Positions 54,933 through 64,000 of a stretch of 64,000 nucleotides of DNA are shown in pieces. Location of the stretch: assembly GCA_021613535.1 (NCBI GenBank), contig CP075492.1:3658001-3722000 (forward strand), read 5' to 3'. The position numbers and the translations under genes are program-made. The notes under the pieces are model-generated. The model did not search any database, was not told where the DNA came from, and saw nothing but the letters and a program-made list of their open reading frames with translations. Numbering within the stretch: position 1 is the stretch's first letter; each line of letters starts with the position of its first letter. This DNA comes from Adineta vaga (lineage: Eukaryota > Rotifera).

Positions 54933-55513
54933 TCTTTTTTTCTTGAGTAACATCGTTTCTTTTATTTATTTAGTTTTTTAAAGAATCAATCAAAAATCAT
55001 TCATCGATCGGATTTTATTCGTTTATCAATGAGATTCGTCCGAAAACAAAGTATATAGTCATATCATTTGTCTGTAATCCAATTAGTAGTAACAATCAAA
55101 AATGTCTTTTTGATCAAGTTGAATTTTCAATATTCAAGAAAATTATTTGATTTTGTTTTTCAATGAACAAATACTCATAATGACTGGATTGACAGTGAAA
55201 GTACGTTCTTGTAACGATATACAGACGCCTTAAAATACTAAAAGTATTCGAAAGCTAACTTTATGCATGATTGAATATGAATTTTCGATATCAGAATGAA
55301 GCCCCCGATCTAGATCTGATTCTCTTTTTGATCTATCCTGGAAATATATATAAAAAAAACTGTTTTCAAATATTTGTTGATGACAAATCAAAAACGATGT
55401 AATTCGTGATTCTTTTTTTCCCTTTCATAATATAAAAGTTTATTTACAAACAAAAAATTTCAAAAAGACATTAACTAAATTATAAATAAATGAATACTAA
55501 AAAAGAAAATATA
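54933..55513. other. Intergenic, no gene seen
   Basis: About 580 bp between convergent genes; AT-rich with no coding signal. Confidence 0.5.
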
Positions 55514-55998
55514 CTACAAAACAGTCGATTCTTCAGATGAATAAAACTCTTCCAAACAACAATTACCAGCGGCGATTTCATGATTAGTTTTGATATTTTT
55601 TAAATAAGTTACATGCTTTAGATTTGGTTTTCCACAAAGACATTGATCACTTCGGATGGAAATTGGAAGTGACTTCATGACGATCCATTCCTTTTGAGAA
55701 AAAAGTTCAAAGATTAGTCAGTTGTTTCAATCAACGAAATTTTAAAGATCTAATAATCCATGTCTAGACAATGCTATATATTCATGAATCTTACCTTTTT
55801 AATCTCTGACCAAGTTTTAGTACAACTTAATTTAGTTATTTTCACTCGAAACTTATCACCGGGATTCTTTTTCAAAGGTAACGTTTTAATCAATGGAATA
55901 TCTTTTTTTTTCGATGAATTATTTCCGAATCGACTTCTTATTAAACCTGATTGTTTAAGTACCTGTTTCATTAATTTCGTTTGTGTTTGACGACCCAT
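55514..55998 (-). CDS. Small basic protein with a CxCG...GxCC zinc-like motif (126 aa)
   Basis: Exons 55998-55795 and 55690-55514, joined across a 104-nt intron in phase 0. The N-terminal half is very basic (RQTQTKLMKQVLKQSG; SSKKKDIPLIKTLPLKKNPG). The second exon contains CLCGKPNLKHVTYLKNIKTNHEIAAGNCC, a pattern of CxCG, a conserved Asn-x-x-Thr and a later Cys pair that probably binds zinc. A similar motif occurs in scattered, poorly studied proteins of protists and large DNA viruses, as far as I recall; the relation here is only by pattern. Possibly nuclear given its charge. Confidence 0.55.
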
Positions 55999-57119
55999 GA
56001 AAAATCTAATTTAAACAATGAAAAATTTCTCCGATAAAGTGAAAGATCAATATTATTTGCGCAATATAGTTTAATTAAGAGAGAACAGTAATAATCTACT
56101 TGTTTCTTCTTATAAAGATTTAGTCAAAGGTATGAAATCTATAGAACGCGAGATACGTGTGAGCAAAGGTAAAGGTCAAACACCGGACGCCGCGAGTGGA
56201 TCAAAAGGAAAAGAACAAATTAACTATGTTCACGACGGACGATAAACAAAACGGACGAATATACGTCCGCTCTAGCAAAGAGTAATGAAGGCGAAAGAGG
56301 TCAAAGAAAAAGCGACATCTATAATAATAACTGACCATTGGACATTCATCGATTGGTTTGTTTCAAGGATGATAGAGAAACAGAACGAACAATAACGTAG
56401 TGAAGGGATACTGCAAATACTTACGAATGAGCTCAAATCGTGAATGGTCGAACTATTTATAGAGAGAGAGAGAGAAAAGAGAATGATAGATAGAAGACAC
56501 CGCTACTCTATTGGCGGGATACCAGTGTCCTTGATGAAAAAAAGCCTGGAGAACTAAAATAGAAACTGCGTTATTCAGTAGATGTCACTTTATTAATTTT
56601 AGATACGTGCTGATGCATCACTGAAAAGACACAGAAAATTATCATATCGATAATTCTGTTGTATAATTGTTAGCTGCAATAAAAATACTATGCATTTCGA
56701 ATACTCACATCCTCGTGAGACATCCAGACGTAAGCGCAACGGACAATTCTGTTCAATGTATATTTCAACAACCAACACACTTGTATTGACGATGTTTAGA
56801 TCTATTTATGAATAATATCGATTGACTATATAGTTGATCTTTCTTCGTTCATCAATAAAGATTGTTACAATATTCTAAATTTAGTCAATAAAAAAAAGAA
56901 AGAATAATTTATTTAACAATCCTTCAAGTTTTTTTTCTGACAGTAGAATCAGTAACTAATGTTTTACTTTGAATAAGCACCTTTGTGAATATACAATTCA
57001 AACAAAAAAATGCAAATTTCCCTATCCTATCTAATTTTTGTTCTAAATCTCAATAGAATTTCTTCTTTTTATTGTTTTCAAAAAAAATCAAACCTGTGAA
57101 ATCTTTTCTAAAACTATAA
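55999..57119. other. Gene-poor, GA microsatellite
   Basis: About 1.1 kb. A less AT-rich patch at about 56150-56300 has no ORF of note; a (GA)n tract lies at about 56461-56478. No gene seen. Confidence 0.45.
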
Positions 57120-57440
57120 CAATAAGTCAATTATTATTAACAAACAATTTCCGAAGTCCACTTTATTTCAATTCATTTCCCATCGATCATCGAACTATAC
57201 TAATATGATTATCAAAGAAGAGACAAGTACTTTATTTCCAATTAGTACTGGTATGACTTTTCTGCTAATTGATTCCATTCACATGATTGTTTTATTATCG
57301 AATAGGTCTTCGAATGATGAATGAGTTACCTGAAAGAACTCATGTAGATATTATCTGTACTTCACCAACACCAACGACTGGAATTCTTAAAGCTTTTTAT
57401 AGAGTTCATAATATTTCGAATTGCAAATAGTAACATTACA
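57120..57440 (+). pseudogene. Decayed fragment, copy 1 of a duplicated sequence
   Basis: Reads LRMMNELPERTHVDIICTSPTPTTGILKAFYRVHNISNCK (about 57306-57430) in one frame, without start or upstream continuation. The sequence aligns with 59070-59310, e.g. AACAAACAATT...AAGTCCA...TTTCAATTC. The shared parent gene was not recognised. Confidence 0.45.
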
Positions 57441-57648
57441 TCAACATGTCAATTGATTGTTAGAGACACATCTTTCATCGATCCATGTTTCGGACAATAC
57501 AAAAAGTTTTCGTTAACATATTATTGCATGAATTAATTCTGAAGATTATCTTATCATATCAAATTGGGAAAATAACAATCATAATTGAAAGACTGATTTG
57601 GTTTCTCACAAATACAATAGGATAGAAGCATTTTCTTTTTCTTTTTCT

Positions 57649-58548
57649 TTAAAAAAAGTTATACATTGCAAAAAGAAACATAAATACCATAATATTCGGA
57701 GAGTTTCCAAGCAAAAATGATGCATGATTTGTTGTTGTTGTTGTTGTTATTTGTGTTGTGAATTGACTAGTTGGTGTGAAAGTAGTTGTTGTAGTGATGA
57801 ACGATACATTAATATGTAAAGGATATTCACGTGCTAACATTTGAAATATTTCCGTGACTGTTGTATTTTCAGCACAGTTCGGCGTGTTACAGTAATAGCT
57901 TCCCAAAATATCAGGTTTGGGTACTTTGTTATGTAGGGAGTATGATTGAGTCCATTCAAGCTTTGGAAAATCATCAGGATTTTGACATGTACTATTAAAG
58001 CGAGTATAATAGTAAGATGTGTGAACATATTCAACAAAACAAAAGGATGAATTTTGAGAACAAATACTATCGTTAAAACATCGAATAGGTTCTGTGTTGT
58101 TCGGATCATAAAGAACAGAAACAAGCTTTTGACGAAGACGTTCCATTTGTGGTGCAACCATTGCTGATAAGAATGTTTCACGTGCAAATTCAATATCACA
58201 ATAATCAGATACCGAACATATATAATCAAAAATGACTTTGGTCGAAGTATCATTCAATGAAAATATTGTGAAGATGTTAATCAAATCAATCGTTAGATTT
58301 GAAACAAATCCACCACTGAAAAATCCATTCACAAGACCTGTTTCAAAATTTATGCCGAAGAGAACTGCTCATTCTTCGTGGATGTTATCATTTAACTTTA
58401 ATGATGAACAAAAATCAGCGGGAGCTGAAGAATTTAATGGTATATCATGAAAACTGCATTCTTTGGAACATCGAATCGATTCAATAGGTTGTATCATCGA
58501 TGCAATGAAGATGATAAAGAATGTATAACGAATGAAACACTGTGTCAT
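57649..58548 (-). pseudogene. Putative GPI-anchored surface protein with one in-frame TGA
   Basis: ATG at 58546-58548 starts a signal peptide (MTQCFIRYTFFIIFIASMIQ). The frame runs 300 codons to 57649 with a single break, TGA at 58369-58371, after DNIHEE. The ectodomain has many cysteines (CSVSDYCDIEF; RCFNDSICSQNSSFC; YYCNTPNCAENTT) and N-glycosylation sites, then a Thr-rich stalk and a hydrophobic C-terminus (NIMVFMFLFAMYNFF), the pattern of a GPI signal. The stop could be a CGA-to-TGA mutation. An internal ATG at 58332 would lack the signal peptide. Family not recognised. Confidence 0.6.
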
Positions 58549-58916
58549 GACGACAAATATAGTAGAATATTGTAACGATTTGAGAACAAATCTTTTATAT
58601 TGTTTTGAGTCATATCAGTTTTACATTCTTTTATTTAATCAATGATAAAATAATCTTCTTTTTTTCCTTTTGTCCGTGTAGCGCTTTCTATGTAGTGACA
58701 TTATATAGATGATTAACTGAATAAATTCTTTTATTCTATCTTGATTGCTAATACTTTAAAAGAAAGCGTGGGTTAGTCAGTGTTCGTTTATCTTTCGTTA
58801 ATGAGTCAAAAACAAAACTATATCATAGTAGGAAGATTTATTCAGATTTTTCATGTTGCTTAAATGATTTTAAATGATATTGTTAGTGAAATATATGATT
58901 AATGACTAAAAGCATC
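58549..58916. other. Intergenic, no gene seen
   Basis: About 370 bp upstream of the surface-protein gene and of the tRNA. No feature beyond presumed promoters. Confidence 0.45.
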
Positions 58917-58990
58917 GCCTGAGTAGCATAATTGGTTAGAGCATTGGTCTAATAAGCCAAAGGTTGTGAGTTCAAGTCTCACCTCAGGTA
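58917..58990 (+). tRNA. tRNA-Ile (anticodon AAT)
   Basis: 74 nt, cloverleaf closes completely: acceptor GCCTGAG/CTCAGGT with A discriminator, D-arm with TTGGTTAGA, anticodon stem TTGGT/GCCAA around loop CTAATAA (anticodon AAT), T-arm GTGAG/CTCAC with TTCAAGT. Internal A box TAGCATAATTGG and B box AGTTCAAGTCT fit Pol III. A run of six T follows at about 59003, a normal terminator. No intron; CCA not encoded. Confidence 0.97.
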
Positions 58991-59019
58991 TTTATTTCAT
59001 CATTTTTTGGTGAAATCTT

Positions 59020-59310
59020 ACTTGCACAACACACAGAATAGAAAAAAATGTAATCCTAAGACGAATCATATTGGAATTACTAAATTAACAAACAATTGTC
59101 AAAGTCCAATTTCTTTCAATTCCTTATCTATCGCCGATCAAACTACTACCACCATCTTAAAAGAGATAAACTCTTTTCTTCTTCATTTCTTTCTTTTCAA
59201 ACAGTGCTTCCTGTAGATATACAATGCATTTCACCAACTCTAACAATTTGAATTCTTCATGCCTTTTTATGAAATTCACAGTCTTCCGAATTTTAATTGT
59301 CACACAAGTC
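59020..59310 (+). pseudogene. Decayed fragment, copy 2 of a duplicated sequence
   Basis: Aligns with 57120-57440 in the same orientation (LTNNCQSPISFNSLSIADQ..., then DIQCISPTLTI). Stops and frame changes are present. The two relics flank the surface-protein gene and the tRNA. Confidence 0.4.
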
Positions 59311-59393
59311 CTTGTAATAAAAGGAATATAATTCAAGATGAAAAGACTTTCTTATAAGATAAAAAACAAAAAAAACGTTCAGAATTGAACGAT

Positions 59394-59998
59394 TCATGAT
59401 GATTCTGTTGACCCAGATATTGTATTTTCTTTCTCTTGATTATGTGAGAATACAGGTGGCGACTGACTAAACGCTTCGGACATTGCATTTAGTAAATTCT
59501 GCAAGTTACTATGCGGCTAAAATAAAATCACGAATAATAATTGATATGATATAAAAATAGTTTCTCTTTACATAATGCCACTTAAGTAATTCTGGAACGA
59601 TGACTTCACCGTTGAAATCAATTGCTTTACTCACAGGTGATATATACATATTTGATGTTGGTTTAACATAAACTTTGGGTCTTCCTTGTGGATGATCTTG
59701 TTGAAGCCATAATTCAATTGGAATATTATATCGATTTCCTTGGTATTGGCATGCAACTGTACCAAATAAACAAAGTAATTCTTGTGATGTTCCATCATTG
59801 AAATAAAAATTATCCAATTTCAAACTGAAGTGATTATTTATTGAATGAATACCTTCAATTATATCCCCATAAACAAAATCACGATCTGTCGGCTTGAAAA
59901 ATAAAATACTTTTTTCTTCTTTGAAATAAGTAGTTGATTCATTCTTACTCGTCTCGTTCAATAATTTGTCTGATTTCAAAGGGAGATTGTTTCGGCAT
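59394..59998 (-). CDS. UEV-domain protein, TSG101/Vps23-like, short
   Basis: The core (59900-59572) reads NFYFNDGTSQELLCLFGTVACQYQGNRYNIPIELWLQQDHPQGRPKVYVKPTSNMYISP...IDFNGEVIVPELLKWHY, then after a 55-nt intron (59517-59571) PHSNLQNLLNAM...SQSPPVF. This is a complete UEV domain of the TSG101 type: the catalytic Cys of E2 enzymes is absent and the PTAP-binding and PPVF features are present. Such proteins bind ubiquitin and late-domain motifs in ESCRT-I. The protein ends soon after PPVF, so the coiled coil and steadiness box of TSG101 are missing. The start at 59998 (MPKQSPFEIRQII) requires an N-terminal intron whose exact borders are uncertain. Confidence 0.8.
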
Positions 59999-60583
59999 AA
60001 GAAATTCAAATGATATTATCTACAATTAAAGATATTGTCAAGTATATCTAAAACGCAAAAAAGAATTCTGAATGATCTTATGTCTTCGTGTGTAAAACTT
60101 TGAAAAACGTGCATCATATATAGTATACAAAATATTTGGTTTTTTCCTCAAGGCTAACGTATATAACTGAAAATTTCCTTACATCGCACTTTATCTAAGT
60201 GAGATTATAAAATAGAATTTTTTCATTCTATTTCTTCCTCGTGTTTAGTTAATATAGGTAATCGAATGTTTGTTTAGTAATGAAAGTCGGTATGAGTCAG
60301 TTTATTGCTGTGAGATTTTTCCCACCGATTCTTTTTGCATAATCATATTTTTCGACACACAGCCATCATCTTATTTCATGTACGAATAAGCAAATATGTG
60401 ACTAGATACGACTGAGGATTCTTTTGTGAATGTTACACGATCAGTCACATATAAATTTCTATATATTGATATTTATTCATATGCTTTCAAGATTATAGCA
60501 TATATTCAAGTGAATGAAAAATAGTCTATTATCATCCTTAAGATTTCTTTTTCTCAATATGTACGTAAATGCTCGATGTTATT
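59999..60583. other. Intergenic, no gene seen
   Basis: About 585 bp AT-rich without coding signal. Confidence 0.45.
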
Positions 60584-60934
60584 CTAAGACCGAAGATTGG
60601 TTTTTGTCTTTAACTTCCAAACTGGTTTAATAGATAATTTTTTGATTGTTTTAGTGGATTGATCCGGATTTTTCAATTCATCTCTAATTTCCAATAACAT
60701 TTTCATTTGTTTCTCGGATGTAACTTCGGTATCCTTCATAGATTCAAAGAGATCTTCCTCGATATAGCTACTATGCGTAAAAAAATCCACCACCTTTTCT
60801 CTAATTTTTTGCAAACAAGTAGTGCGTTTCATGTCACGAAATCCGTAGAGTCGGGAACGGTTTGTGGGTATGGTATAAGTATTTGCCCAATAATTATGCC
60901 CTGGCTCAACATTCTCACTCTCACTTACACCCAC
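60584..60934 (-). CDS. Hypothetical hydrophilic protein
   Basis: Minus-strand ORF of about 116 codons; the nearest in-frame ATG encodes MKRTTCLQKIREKV (start near 60834), giving about 83 aa; the frame is open farther upstream, so a 5' exon is possible (a GTAAGT near 60925 lies in the frame). Charged, helical, no cysteine motif, no domain recognised. Weak support. Confidence 0.3.
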   Translation of the reverse strand: MGVSESENVEPGHNYWANTYTIPTNRSRLYGFRDMKRTTCLQKIREKVVDFFTHSSYIEEDLFESMKDTEVTSEKQMKMLLEIRDELKNPDQSTKTIKKLSIKPVWKLKTKTNLRS

Positions 60935-61995
60935 CCATCAATGGAAATCAAACGGATTATTCGTCGGACCTTCAACCACAATCATTATCAATCAATGCCC
61001 AATGAGCAGCCAAAATCAATTTATCGTAAAAGGTAAAAGTTTGAAAACTTTTAGATCAATCATATCTATAAGACAAGAGACAAAAAGTAAATGATGATTT
61101 TGCATAAAAAGAATAGAAATACATCCAGAAGCATTATAAATGGTGAAGGTGTTGGATCATATTGACATACAGGCGATAAAAAGATATATGTATATGATCC
61201 ATATATTTTCGTTCCTCACGTGTATGTGTTGTTTCTCTTAGTCATTTCTTTCTTTACGCGTACGTTCGGCACTTTCGTTCTTCATGCGAAAGAAAAGAAA
61301 CTATATCATGGAATAAACTGATACATTTAATAAATAGAACTTTTCTAATCACTTTTGCGCAACAAATATCATAGTTGTTATACTTCTACAGAGTTGCCGA
61401 GGAATACTATATATTATGATTCTCGGCTATCAAAGATATATTGATATGTTAACCGATAATCATCATGTGCAGAATTATTTGATATAGAGAACATTGATTG
61501 TATGAACAAAACTAATTATTTAACAGTCATTTGTGTATCTGCCATCGATATTATTCTGATTATTTATGTAGGTTATAAATATAAAGTTTAAGAAAATATT
61601 GAAAAACTAGAGTAAGCTACTATTGAAAAGAGAGACGAATTATCTCTCCAAAACTCAAAACAACCTTCGAGTCACAATGATCTGTTTTTCATTTGTTCGA
61701 TAATTTAATGTGAGAAGTAACTAGTGGTTAACTTTCTTCTCCAAGTCCATTATCTATCGCACCAGTAAGATGAATTATTCAGTGTACCTGAAGAACACAG
61801 TGCAAGAATGTTGCCTTTTGGCAACATATTCGGCCGTAAAGGTACAATAATTTGGAAAAAGTCAATTGTTTTTTCCAATGAAAGTCCTATCATTTGATGT
61901 TGGTTTTACTTCAGACTGTCCAACGAAAGCATACTTTATTCATCTGTTCACTTCTTACAGCCTTAAGATGGTATATATTCCAATAATGCTGAAAA

Positions 61996-62978
61996 GCTTA
62001 CCAAAACAACACAAATATCAGCTATTTTCTCGAGGGAAGTTCACGAATTTAGTGAGATTCTAACAAGATTCGTAATTCCCTTTTCTAAAAGAAAGGGTTT
62101 TACGGTGTATCAAAGTGCTTTAAATTTGTCGGTTTATTCCCGCCAAGCTGGTAACATACATTGACTTACGTTGTATATACATGTTTGTCTTTTCTTATAC
62201 TGGCAAAGAAATACAAAGGAAAGACAAACTGTGTAGTGCAGCCTCATGAAAAGAAACACATGGATGAAAGACATTAATTCATATCCGACTTAAAAGCATG
62301 TGTATGCATTGCACGGTTCGTTGATTCACTTAAATAAACGTTACTTGGAAAAAACCAAGCAACTTTATTGAATATAAAGATATGAATGAGCTTGCTTCCT
62401 ACATACACAAAAACCACTTCAATACATTTCAGCACTGATTTCCATCGTAAGTATACTTAATTATCTATATATGCATTTGTCGACGAAACACAACACTTCC
62501 GGCATAAGTATTTGTTTCAGAATTTGAAATGAACGTTTATAACACGTTTTAGAGCAAACTTGAAAGCGTAAGAAAATATATCTTATTACTCGCAAAAATT
62601 GCTCGTGTGAGTCTCTAAAATGCACACATGAAGCATTAGTTTCAGTACTATACGGTACAATGTATTCTGTCTTACTTCGAAACTACCCTTGCTCCTTAAT
62701 GTCAAGCTCTGAATCCCTCTATAAAATGTTGTGAAGAGTATGACTATATTGATTTGGGCAAAATGTGCAACTTCGAGCAGAATTTTTTTCGCAAACATGC
62801 AACGATGTATTTTCTTTATTTCAGGAAAAGGTAAGCGAATGCGTTGGATCTGCGCTACTTACGTTTTATAATAGTCTGAATAGGAATAATATGGTGTGCA
62901 GTAAATCTTGTTAGAATCTCACAAAATTCGTGAACTTCTCCAGGGAAAATAGGTGATATTTGCGTTATTTTGGTAAGC
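61996..62978. repeat. Inverted repeat pair, arms 75 bp, about 0.98 kb span
   Basis: 61996-62070 (GCTTACCAAAACAACACAAA...) and 62904-62978 are reverse complements at about 67 of 75 positions, including an exact stretch TGAGATTCTAACAAGATT. The interior of about 830 bp has no ORF of note. Could be a MITE-like or foldback element. Confidence 0.75.
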
Positions 62979-63430
62979 TATTGAAAATGGAATTAGATAA
63001 CCTCCACACCTAAATGACAAAGAATATAAAGAAGTAGACTTTTTTGGATGCTATCTTCTGGTGACCGGCTGGAAAGGGTTCAGCACATTTATCTTTGATT
63101 GACTTCCCTACGTGAACGTAGCGATACAGCATCAAAAGTTTGATTACATATAGACTCTTGTAAGTATTCTTATTTATGTATTACATTAGAATAAAAACAA
63201 AGGAAAATCTGAGTTCCATCAATCGACTGGATAAAAATTCAATTGTTCGAAACTAGTACATTTTCCAGTTGACATTACATCATAGTTCGTAGAAGATCGT
63301 TGATCAACAACTAGAACAAAAGAAAACGAAACGCAGTTGTTAGATTGTGCGAAGTCATGCTGCTCTTATCGAGAACAAGTTCATTGTGATAATATTCGCA
63401 TTGTTGGCTGCTACAATAACGAATTTGATG

Positions 63431-63567
63431 GCATGATGTTGTTTGCACCGTTTACTGTTACGGTGACTGACCTGTCGACACTATGGTGTCCGCACTATAG
63501 ATTGTTATTAGTGACTTATATGACGGCACAATGGTGCCCGCACCGTTGTCTGCTACGGTGACTTTGC
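63431..63567. repeat. Degenerate tandem repeat, 48-bp period, about 2.9 copies
   Basis: Units begin at about 63431, 63479 and 63527 and share ATGGTG(T/C)CCGCAC-like and TACGGTGACT-like blocks. Local GC is higher than the flanks. An open frame runs across (63337-63561), but its meaning is unclear. Confidence 0.55.
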
Positions 63568-64000
63568 TAATTATACCTAAAATATTGTTTAGAATAAAAT
63601 TAAGATTAAAAACAAGAAGAAAATCAAAAATATTGATCTTCTAAAGATACTTCGTTTTTTGCAAGTATTTCGCATTGAATTTGTATAGAAAACGTCGATC
63701 TTATTACTAAAATAATATCAAAAATATTTATATTTTTTTCGCATCATACAATTTACTTGCTATTATATATCTGATTGACCATTCATCAATAAGATGTGGA
63801 TCTTTATTCTACTTCAACAAACGGTTCTTGCATATATAATCATGAATCGATCGAATCATTTGAAGCGAATTTCGCTTCTGATAGAAAATGAGAGAAATCA
63901 ACCGTTTTTATAGTATGATCAAAGAGCGAGAATAATAATTGCGAAATGATACATTGCGAAAACGAATATTAATGACTTGTTATCATCAGTCATACAGAAA

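Larger units (their letters stand above)
60935..64000. other. Gene-poor end of the window
   Basis: About 3 kb in which no gene is supported. ORFs at 61866-62063, 62586-62798 and 63337-63561 are short and coincide with repeats. It includes the inverted repeat and the 48-bp tandem repeat listed separately. Confidence 0.5.

Noticed and set aside
60707-61036. 109-codon plus-strand ORF
   Set aside because: Overlaps the minus-strand hypothetical ORF; neither has strong support and this one shows no domain or start context.

Overview
The window looks like nuclear DNA of a bdelloid rotifer (Adineta/Rotaria-like). The evidence is strongly AT-rich sequence; very short GT-AG introns, mostly 45-63 nt; and a typical bdelloid gene mix: an ADP-ribosyltransferase with TPRs, NHL, FG-GAP, pentapeptide and F-box proteins, many rhodopsin-like receptors, and genes rare in animals. 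The species assignment is inference.

0-17 kb is the best-preserved part. A divergent pair encodes the first two steps of dTDP-sugar synthesis (RmlA cut by the window edge, RmlB complete). Then come an RRM plus PARP-like protein, a seven-exon Tubby-like gene, an FG-GAP protein with a frameshift, two tandem 7TM receptors, an unrecognised type II membrane protein, a small secreted Cys-rich protein, a complete two-exon oligopeptide (OPT) transporter and a 3CxxC zinc-finger protein.

17-30 kb holds an unusual secreted precursor with about 16 units, most of them near-identical copies of 31 residues, each ending in Gly-Lys-Arg (Gly-Lys-Lys in one). This is the layout of an amidated-peptide precursor. 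A dead relic of a paralogue lies beside it. It is followed by a B-box/SPRY protein, an ART-TPR gene with a degenerate cousin, a small two-exon gene, a PsbP-like secreted protein, a PAN/NHL protein and a two-exon 7TM receptor.

30-43 kb is rich in decayed genes: a long ORF broken by two in-frame stops, an F-box pseudogene, and two further broken ORFs. It ends with a second copy of the two-exon receptor, whose upstream DNA is shared with the copy at 29 kb.

44.5-51.4 kb is a 6,888-bp DNA transposon with apparently intact genes, inserted in an exon of a DUF4419 gene. It has matching ends (CCCATGTAAAAAT), a 3-bp target duplication (AGC), subterminal tandem repeats rich in TTTAACG/GCGTTAAA, a six-exon Tnp2-like transposase (868 aa) and a seven-exon BEN-domain protein (411 aa). 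It resembles EnSpm/CACTA but lacks CACTA termini.

52-64 kb carries a pentapeptide-repeat membrane protein, a small Cys-rich zinc-motif protein, a putative GPI-anchored protein with one in-frame stop, a tRNA-Ile(AAT), a UEV-only TSG101-like protein, and a gene-poor end with an inverted repeat and a 48-bp degenerate tandem repeat.

All exon junctions were inferred by eye from GT/AG sites, reading frame and protein conservation; no transcript evidence was available.
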